Assembly (NCBI GenBank): GCA_047967505.1
Contig: CM106538.1
Length of the DNA stretch: 64,000 bases
Strand: one strand, 5' to 3'
Source of the DNA: Dipteris shenzhenensis
Taxonomy: Eukaryota; Polypodiophyta; Polypodiopsida; Gleicheniales
Shown: piece after piece, positions 56,650 through 64,000 of the stretch
Layout: each line of letters begins with the position of its first letter
Position numbering within the stretch: position 1 is the first letter of the stretch
Made by a program: the position numbers and the translations under genes
Notes under the pieces: generated by a model
The model's database searches: none
Told to the model about the DNA's origin: nothing
The model's input: only the letters and a program-made list of their open reading frames with translations

Positions 56650-58320
56650 AGAGGGGCTCCTTATGCATTCATTGGGTTGGGTGGGGCCATCAGGGCTAAT
56701 TGGGGCCTCAATTGGTAGATCAGTTGGGGAAGGACCTTCAGAAATTGGCATTGGGAGGTGTCATGGTTTTCCCATCTATAGCAGTGTGCACAATAGAGGG
56801 CTTGCCTTGCCTTGAGGCGGGGGCATTCATTGAGGGGTGATTGCCATTGCATACCCCACACCAAACATTGTCCATCCTAGGGAATAAGCGGGGCCCTACT
56901 TGAGTTTCCTAACTTCCACTGCTGGCCCAACTGATTCAATAGGCTAGAGGCCCAACTCACCCATATCTAAACACTTAAACTCTTTGTCCTCCTTCTTGGT
57001 AGGCTCCGTACTGGAAGACCTTACCGATTGTGATACCTCGGATGGAGTTGTAGTTTTGTCCTTGACAACCTTATCCACCATATTATCACTTGTATGGATG
57101 GCTACTTTGTTGTAGAGTTTGAAAGAAGTGGGATTCATAACCATTAAGTGGTCACACAGCTTTGGGTCTACCAATCCGATGAGGAAGCATGGCAACAATC
57201 GTTTCTCACGCATCCTCTCATGTAGTTCGCAGCGGGAATCGAGGTGTTTGATCCTAGCAATGTCATCACAGAGGGATTCCTTATCATTATGTTTCACCTC
57301 ATATAACTGATTAATCGGACTCCACTTATGATGACTAGGGGTGAACCCTACGATGAAGGCTTTTTGTAACACCTCCTAGTTGACTTTCTCCTTCAGACTG
57401 AGGGCCCTATACCATTAGCCTGCCTTGCCATCTAGAGGCTAAGGCCTAATACATTAATCATTTCTGGATCTCCAGGAGCATTGGATGCTTTGCATATTTG
57501 CTCAAATGGCTCATGGGAGACCGGATCTCCTTTCCCAAGAAATTTAGTTATCAATTTGGAGATGGCTATGGGTCGACTCCTAGAGGGATTGGTGATCCCT
57601 GCTGGGAATACAGGTGCAATCGGGGGTGGGGCAACCCCCCTTCCTAGTGTCTCCACCAGGATGTGCATTGCCTCATCCGATAGCACTATTTGGGAAGCTT
57701 GTGGAGGCAGTGCTATTGTGGGCCTAATAGGTCGCAAAGGCGGCCTCAAGCCTTACCCTAGAATAGGGGTCCATTGGGTTACCAGTACTGACGTTGGGGC
57801 TGAAGCCTGCTCCTCTATACATCAGAGCTACAACTGCAGGAGTAAACTATCGGCCTCCAAAAGGAAGTAGGTTACCAAGCATCTACATGGATGTTCCTTG
57901 CATTGGTCTATAAGGTGGAGCTTGCAAGGCCACATAGCCGATGAACGTTGGGGGCACCTCATAGGTTGAATGTTCATAAGAGTTTCCCCTTGGAAGTCTC
58001 CTATGTTTTCTTGACCAGGGTTTTGCCCTGCAGAGTCCCTCATCCACAGGTCTTCATCCTCCATGCGCTTAGAGTCAGGGTGCCCTATGAATACTGTGGG
58101 CCCTGAGTCCACAAAGGCGGCCTCAGTCCTTGCCTGTGGCTCAGGGATTGCATGTCGTTGGCCTCCCCTTTTAGTGGACATATTGGCAAAGGGGTTCTCC
58201 ATTTCTGTTGAATCTGTTCAGCCCAACCGTCCAAACATATTGGATATCGTCCCTCTTATCCTAGATGCTACAAAAGGAGTAGGAGAATTAGGTGGAGCTA
58301 TGCTCATGTAGGGGAATTCA
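56650..58320 (-). pseudogene. gypsy gag remnant
   Basis: On the minus strand, frames 57828-58202, 57432-57749 and 56944-57372 form one decayed gag. The middle part has 'ITKFLGKGDPVSHEPFEQI' (the F-x-G-x-x-D-P-x-x-H start of the capsid domain). The next has 'FIVGFTPSHHKWSPINQLYE', 'KHNDKESLCDDIARIKHL' and 'LLPCFLIGLVDPKLCDHLMV', typical of the retrotransposon gag domain. Frame 56661-56864 carries the zinc knuckle 'CAHCYRWENHDTSQC' with all four ligands, but five rather than four residues before His. The expected protease and polymerase would lie below 56650 on this strand and are not seen, so only gag remains. Confidence 0.85.
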
Positions 58321-58624
58321 GAAGCCCTCAGGTCAGCGGGGTCCTGCATTTCCTTGTTCATGCTATCGGTCTCATTGGAGCTAGAGAGATCCCCATGTCA
58401 AGGTCCTAACACTAAGGGAGAGCTGGGAATTGAGCTCCCTATTGGAGCCAACTCCAAACTTCGACAAAAGGTGGGCTACACATAGTTCAAAATACTATCC
58501 TCAGGCTCAGGTTCCTTGGACAAAATTCTTCCAGACCTCAAGTGCATGTATGACATCTCTGTAGATGTACACCCTGCCTCAAATTCATAACTATATTTTT
58601 TATAGAGAATCTATTCCTAGAGCT

Positions 58625-58935
58625 ATCCCAATGGTTGAGGGTTAGCTGTAAGCCAACGGGCCCTAGGGATAGTCTTAAGGCAATGGTCAAAGGGTTAGCA
58701 ATATGGCAATGGGATGTATGGATAGTATCAGGGCAACAATCAGAGGGTTAGCACTTGACACGTGTAGGGTGAGATTGGTATGCCAATGGTCATTGGGTTA
58801 GCATTAAAGCAACAAGTGATGGGATGTTCAAGTTGGTAAGATGTGAGTATGGCAACAGTTGTAGTGTTAGCAATAAAGCAACAGTCAATGGGATGGCTAG
58901 CCCCAGAGGGATACCATGATAGCAATAATTGTCAT
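58625..58935. repeat. Degenerate minisatellite (GGCAAcagTCAatGGGTTAGCA)
   Basis: About six units of 40-50 bases with 'gggttagca', 'ggcaac(a/g)' and 'aatgggatg'. Irregular and diverged. Confidence 0.75.
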
Positions 58936-58974
58936 AAATCAGGCAGCAGATTAGTTGATTGACATGTCTCAGAT

Positions 58975-59050
58975 CATGGGGATAGAGCTAAGGTGAGCGA
59001 TGAGTCGTGGGGATAGCGAGCTAAGGCGATGGGTCATGGGGATAGGAATT
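58975..59050. repeat. GGGGATAG-GAGCTAAGG short tandem repeat
   Basis: 'ggggatag' followed by 'gagctaagg' and 'gatg(a/g)gtc' recurs about two and a half times with a unit of 30-35 bases. Confidence 0.75.
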
Positions 59051-59427
59051 GTGTGGGAACACGCCATTTTGCCAACTCCCTTCTGATGATTCCTAATGGT
59101 TTTCTAAGTTTTGTTCTAGGTTTGTGTGCATGGGGTGGTTGTTAAGGACCTAAACTACCTACCACAAAAAAATATATCAAAAAACAATAACTTTTGATAC
59201 ACAAACAAGTGGTTGCTACAAGTTGGACTATCAAGCACCCAAAACCACTTCAAAATTCCACTCCAATCTTCATTTTCAAGTATTTTTAGTTGGATTTGAC
59301 ACCACAACTAGCTTGGCAATCATTCTAGCTACCTTTTTGTATAAAGAAACATTTAAAAACATTAAAAAACAAGCTCAAATGCATGAAAATGGCTTTATGG
59401 ACAAAAAGTTGAAAGGTGCCCAAGCCC

Positions 59428-59710
59428 TGCCCTCCACTTGCTATACTTGCTGTAGTCACTCTCATTATCCATCATCCCCCCCCCCCTCTTTGCCTCATCT
59501 TTTTGTAGTAGTTTCGATAGCCTCTTCCTACTCTTGCATTTGCCCTCCTCCTCCTCTAGATCCATGCCCCCTAGCCCCCCCCTCCACTTGTTATCCCTAT
59601 TGTAGTCACTCTCATTCCACATCATCCCTCTGTCCTCACTCCCCCCCCCCTCTTTGCCTCATCTCTCTCTAGCAGTTTTGACCACCTCTTCCTCCTCTTG
59701 CCTCTCTCCT
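59428..59710. repeat. Tandem duplication, offset 150-164 bp, with poly-C tracts
   Basis: 'cctccacttg', 'tgtagtcactctcatt' and 'ctctttgcctcatct' occur in both copies (for example 59451 and 59601). C runs at 59476-59486, 59573-59582 and 59641-59650 differ in length, and this shifts the offset. Confidence 0.88.
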
Positions 59711-60899
59711 AGACTCACCCTAGTTCCCAATCCCTCGGGTGAGGGTGTGGCTGGGTCTTACCCCCTCCCAAGCTATGACTTACTCTTCTCACTTGTAGTC
59801 CTATTCCTCTCCCATGTAGGATTCTACTTTCTCAAAGAAGCTTGAGCCAAGTGGCTTGTCCTTGTAGCTTCTACATCCATGGCCTCACCCTGGGAAACCC
59901 TTGCTGAGGGAGGTTTGGAGGCTTAGACCATGGAGCTACCTAGATATTCTAGATGCATGTTTCCTTGTTCTAGAGATGACGATGATAATCTTGCAGCCCA
60001 AAAATTGGGTTCCGTTGGTGTGGTTGGTCCCCACACTCATGCTTTTTGGTTCTTTCACTTTGCCTCCACGATGAAGAGTCATGGACCCATCTCTGTTTGA
60101 TTGCATGATGGGAGGGCAAATGTACCACATGATGGAGGTGTGGATGGGCCCTCAAGGGATAAATTTATGGCATAACTATGGGTGATTAACCTACATTCTA
60201 GCTTAGCTTTTCAAGGATAGGTAGGGCATAGGTATGGTTATGGGCATGATATGGTTGGAGCTAGAGGAGCAGCTCACATAGGCTACTTACCGATTGCTTC
60301 AGTAGTGTGCTGCTAGGTTCAAGATAGGCATCTCCTTCATGATGCAATGGGTCTTGAAGGTAAGTGTAGAGCCTGTCATGCCCTTGGTATGCCACCACGC
60401 ACAGATACAAACTATTCTCCCTCCCTAAAAATCTCCAAAGTCCAAGGTGGTGGTGCAAACTCCCACTCATAGGTGAGCTCTTTTTCTCTCTCCTCCCCCC
60501 CTATGAGTTGGAACATACATGGGCACCACGACCGTGTGCAGCAATAGCCACAACAATGGATACCTTTTACAAAATTTGTAGAGGGATATGATAGGATGGC
60601 CATTAGATTTTATTGTGATGTAAGAGCATAAGCTTTTAGCATCAGACATTAGATGATGCCAATGTAATCTACTCCTAGGAAGAGGCCTAGAGATGTGGTC
60701 ACCCACAATAGGCAAGAGAGGAAAGATCTACATCTCAGTCTCACAAGAAGGCTCCTAATGTATATGTTCAAGGTGAGCTAATCAAAGGGAGGGCAGTATG
60801 GATGGGGTTAAAACTTGGTGGATTCTAGGATTGGCATTATGAACGTTTACACCTTGCTTGTAAATAGCAATGCCTCACTTTTTGGAGGTGGCTGACAAA

Positions 60900-61270
60900 G
60901 AGCCTCCTAGACGTGGACTCCTAGACTGTTGGAGGGGACTTCAACAATCTAGAGTTGGGGGAGGACAAGTAGGGCAAAGCCTCTTTCTCAAAGATGCTAG
61001 TGGTTAAGAGGAACACATGGAAGCATTTTATCTTTGCAAGGATCTATGGTAGGAGGTGAAGTTCTCTAGATGCTTGTGAGCCTCCATTTCACCTTTGGAT
61101 AGCATCGCCATGATGAACTTCTAGAGAGACTAGATAGTTTCTATGTTTGTGACTGGGCAATACATAGGGGGTTGCTACTGGTATTTTGGCAACTACCATG
61201 ATGTCCAATCACTCCATCTTGAGAAGGAACATTGAGGACTTCCCCAAAAAAGGGTCCGTATCCTTGATGC
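60900..61270 (+). pseudogene. LINE endonuclease remnant
   Basis: 'VGGDFNNL' near 60935 is the G-G-D-F-N motif of the L1 endonuclease with the catalytic Asp and Asn kept. A basic, stop-broken stretch follows. The final S-D-H motif survives as 'SNHSIL' near 61205-61225, with Asp changed to Asn, immediately after a tract of the expected length. Confidence 0.6.
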
Positions 61271-61989
61271 CCTACTGTAAGAAGAGTAAGTATAGAAGGC
61301 AATCCTAGAGATTTGGTGATAGATCAAGACCCCATTAGAGGGAGGTTGGGCCTTATGGACAAGTCAGAGGAGTAGCATGAAGCTTCAGTCTCATACTCTC
61401 CATCATTGGCACCCCCTTAGGTGTGAGAGAGAGCATTAAGATGAGACTATGACCTCCATTGAGTAGCTCAAGAAGTAGGATTTAGGTTCTCAATGGCTTG
61501 TGGGTCAACATGAGTGCTCATGGCTAGACCTCCATGATACAAAGCTCTACCCTTAAAATTCTCTTACAACTCTTCCAGGGCATGGTGGGTATAGCAAGGA
61601 GACAGGATCACTAGATAGTTTTTCAAGACCATGGGGCGATGGCCAGCAGGGACACAATTGTAGAGATTGAGAGGTAATAGCAAGAATAGTTGTGATGTGA
61701 CCCTCAAGCGTTTCTAGATAAGATGGCATTCCTCTACCAGACCTTTTTTCAATGCAAGGAGGGGTCCCCCTAGCCACCTACAGCTCGGGAGGCAATGTGG
61801 ACCCAAATTTTGACAATTGTCTCTCCGAGCATGAGTAGGCAAATTGAGGAGCCTTTCACAAATGAGGAGCATTGGAGGCCCTCAAGGACCTTCCTCTACA
61901 AAAGTGTGTGGGGGAAGATTGATTGACACTGTCTTTCTTTAGGTGCTTCTGAGGGCATATTCATACCCCCTTTCATTTGGCCTTTCAAG

Positions 61990-62640
61990 ATATTGTTGAC
62001 TCGAGTTCTCTTTTATAGTCCCTAAGTAGCAAGTGGATTCGTTTAATTACAAAAGTAGGAAACAAAGTAGATATTTGCTAGTGGAGATTGATTGTGTCGT
62101 TAGACATCATGTACAAGATCTTATCCAAGGTCTTGAGCCTATGGTTATGACCCCACCTAGTGGATATTATTCATGACATGCAGAGAGGTTTTGTTTAGGA
62201 GTGCAGCATCTTGGACAACATCTTCACTTTTTGGGAGGTAGTGGATTGGGGCCATGAGTATTCCTAGACTCTCACTATCATTCTCTTGGATTTTGAGAAG
62301 GCCTATGATAGAGTGGAGTGGTCCTTTTTGGAGGGTACTATGTAGTTTTTCAAACAAATGGATGAGAGGGACCATAGCAATTTATGTATGGAGTTCCAAT
62401 CAGATGCTTATTGGTGACCACACAAGGGCAAGGTCTTTTCTCAATCTCACTTGGTTCGATAAGATTTTCCCCTCAATCCCTTTCTTTTCCTCTTTGTAGT
62501 GGAGGAGTTGGGTTACTTTTTGTGCTCTCAATCTCTAGGCCTCACCCAAATGAGGCTTCCAATTTCACAACAGGAGATTTGAAGTTTGCAGGTGACACTA
62601 CCCTTTATGTGGAGGGTTAACTGTGATCCTTAAGGCAATA
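61990..62640 (+). pseudogene. LINE reverse transcriptase remnant
   Basis: Joined over breaks, the plus strand shows 'LDIMYKILSKVLSLW' (62100-62145), 'VDIIHDMQRGFV' (62160-62197), 'CSILDNIFTFWE' (62202-62240) and 'ILLDFEKAYDRVEWSFLEGT' (62279-62340), the last being palm motif A. Motif C appears as 'DLKFAGDTTLYVEG' (62577-62618), the F-A-D-D-T motif with the first Asp changed to Gly. These match the plant LINE polymerase in order and spacing. Confidence 0.88.
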
Positions 62641-62799
62641 GGGGGCCTTAGATCTTTACTACATGGCCTCGAAAGTGAGGATTAATTGGGCCAAATCCAT
62701 TGGGTTCCTTGTTGTGATAAAGGAGGTTCAGGAGCTGTATGACTATAGCCCTTGGCTCTCAATGGAGTCTACAAGGCACACAGTGAGGTATCTTGGTTA

Positions 62800-63960
62800 C
62801 CACATTGAAATAGGCATTTCAGCGAAGTAGCAAACAGCCTCAGTTCTAGAGAGTGTGTGGCATAAGCTTCTCTATTGGAGCTCAGCCAAACTCTCCCTGA
62901 TAGGTAGGGCCTTGGTGCGAATCAAGTCCTCCTTGCCATAGCTTGGTACATAGCCTCTTGTTGGTGCTTTCATAGGGGATGCATGGGACAAGTTAGGTGC
63001 TTAGTGCACAATTCCTATGGGTAGGCTCCAATGGTACATGGAACACTAGAGCGAGGGTCACATGGCAAACAATGATCCTACCATAGGCACACGGAGGGTT
63101 GGGTATCATCGATCCAAAGATGTAGAGTAGAGCCCTATTGGTCAAGCTAGTGGTCCAAGGGCTCCAGGATCAAAGCCCTAGAAGCCCTTGCTTTTCTTGA
63201 GAACACACCTCGCACAAAGGGACACTCACAACGGTCTTATAGGTGGATCTTTTTACAGATTCCCCTCACAAGTAAGGGCACCCCCTTGATGAGAAGTTAT
63301 GGAATCATCTAGGGAGGGGACTCATTTGAGCCAACCCTACTTGCCCTGAGGAGTTCAAGAGATAGCCACTCATCTGACATCTAGGATTAGGAGGATCTCA
63401 AGCTAGGTAGTGGACTCACATTAGTTGGTCGCAGTGGGATAGCGGTCCAACTAGATATTTGGGACATGGAGATGTATCCCTTTGGAGAAGGCGGCACGAG
63501 TCTGGGCTCTCTCACATCTAAAAGGGTCAGGCACACAGATGCATCAGATTGATGCAGTGATCCCTATCTCATGGTGGGAGGGGATACATAGTTCCTTAGC
63601 TCCTCACCTTTGGTATGGACAAGTTTCAAGGAGCACCTCTCCAGATTCAGTTTCTATAGCAATCCCTAGGGTCCCACCACAATACATACTACAAAGTGTG
63701 AGTAGGGGATCTCCTCTAGCCTAAAACGGTGGAAGATCTTCAGGATGACGAGGCTTTTTTCTTGATAGATTGGGAGAGGTTCAGTGTTGTGGGCCATTTG
63801 GGCAAAATATGGACTATTGACCTCGGCTCACCCTTGACACGATAGAAGGGTGCACGCTGGAGACTATGATTATGGGAGGGTTGACCTCTTCATGAGATTC
63901 AGTGGGACTTGGTGAGTGGTTTTGGCTTACCTTGGTAGGGCCCTTGGACAAGGCCAAGAA
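62800..63960 (+). pseudogene. LINE post-polymerase region
   Basis: 'SVWHKLLYWSSAKLSLIGRA' (62850-62910) is the W-x-x-x-x-L-S-x-x-G-R landmark. 'GGLGIIDPK' (63095-63121) and 'LIDWERFSVVGH' (63760-63800) follow. The 3' end lies beyond the window or is lost. Confidence 0.65.
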
Positions 63961-64000
63961 GGTGCCTTTATTTTGTTACATGACCTGCATCAGCTGACAT

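Larger units (their letters stand above)
60860..63960 (+). mobile_element. L1-type LINE remnant, plus strand
   Basis: Domain order on the plus strand is endonuclease, linker, reverse transcriptase and the post-polymerase region, continuing to the window edge. Every domain is broken by several stops. It is the same family as the remnant at 10.85 kb. The part upstream (59.9-60.85 kb) may hold ORF1 but is not readable. Confidence 0.8.

Noticed and set aside
1-64000. tRNA, rRNA or organelle gene
   Set aside because: I looked for the conserved T-loop phrase (GGTTCGAATCC type) and for rRNA landmarks by eye and found none; only tRNA-complementary primer-binding sites occur.

Overview
The window looks like nuclear DNA from a vascular plant with a large genome full of old transposons. 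The evidence is plant-type Ty1/copia, Ty3/gypsy, L1-type LINE and CACTA coding remnants, primer-binding sites complementary to plant initiator tRNA-Met, a fragment of the plant MRS2/MGT magnesium-transporter family, and an AT-rich background with many microsatellites. I cannot name the species. A gymnosperm or fern-like genome is a guess from the density and age of the elements. I see no intact conventional host gene, no rRNA or tRNA gene, and no CRISPR array.

Layout. 0-1.1 kb: minus-strand LINE piece (endonuclease and linker), cut by the window edge. 1.3-2.8 kb: short repeats, a TATA box, and a GC-rich 231-codon reading frame of unknown function broken by a single amber codon; this is the best candidate for a former or present non-transposon gene. 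3.0-3.3 kb: two hairpin-type inverted repeats. 3.4-6.8 kb: decayed minus-strand copia element (gag to RNase H). 6.8-10.8 kb: mostly non-coding. 10.8-12.6 kb: plus-strand LINE remnant. 13.9-16.4 kb: tandem and dispersed short repeats. 16.4-20.5 kb: the most complete LINE (minus strand; ORF1, endonuclease, reverse transcriptase). 21-25.2 kb: tandem repeats and a 2.65-kb LTR element that carries only gag, inserted inside a minisatellite.

25.4-26.8 kb: decayed minus-strand frame with coiled-coil character. 27-33.4 kb: minisatellites, a 1-kb terminal-inverted-repeat element with a 9-bp flanking duplication, and a satellite-like tract. 33.8-37.4 kb: second decayed minus-strand copia element, with its primer-binding site and an intact YVDD. 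37.7 kb: poly-C tracts. 38-44 kb: mostly unassigned, with one perfect 22-bp palindrome. 44.1-45.9 kb: CACTA transposon remnant (DUF4218- and DUF4216-like segments with a retained intron). 46.9-47.3 kb: MRS2/MGT N-terminal fragment. 47.4-49 kb: 3' half of a gypsy element (integrase, polypurine tract, LTR start).

49.8-51.5 kb: a roughly 670-bp direct duplication whose spacer holds interlocked inverted repeats. 51.5-55.7 kb: unassigned. 55.7-56.6 kb: a 93-bp terminal-inverted-repeat unit carrying a gypsy reverse-transcriptase fragment. 56.6-58.3 kb: gypsy gag on the minus strand. 58.6-59.7 kb: minisatellites. 60.8 kb to the end: a second plus-strand LINE of the same family as the 10.8-kb copy.

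The coding remnants do not form a pathway. They record nested insertion, decay by stops and frameshifts, and occasional capture of sequence by transposons. All similarity calls are from reading conserved motifs by eye; no search was run.
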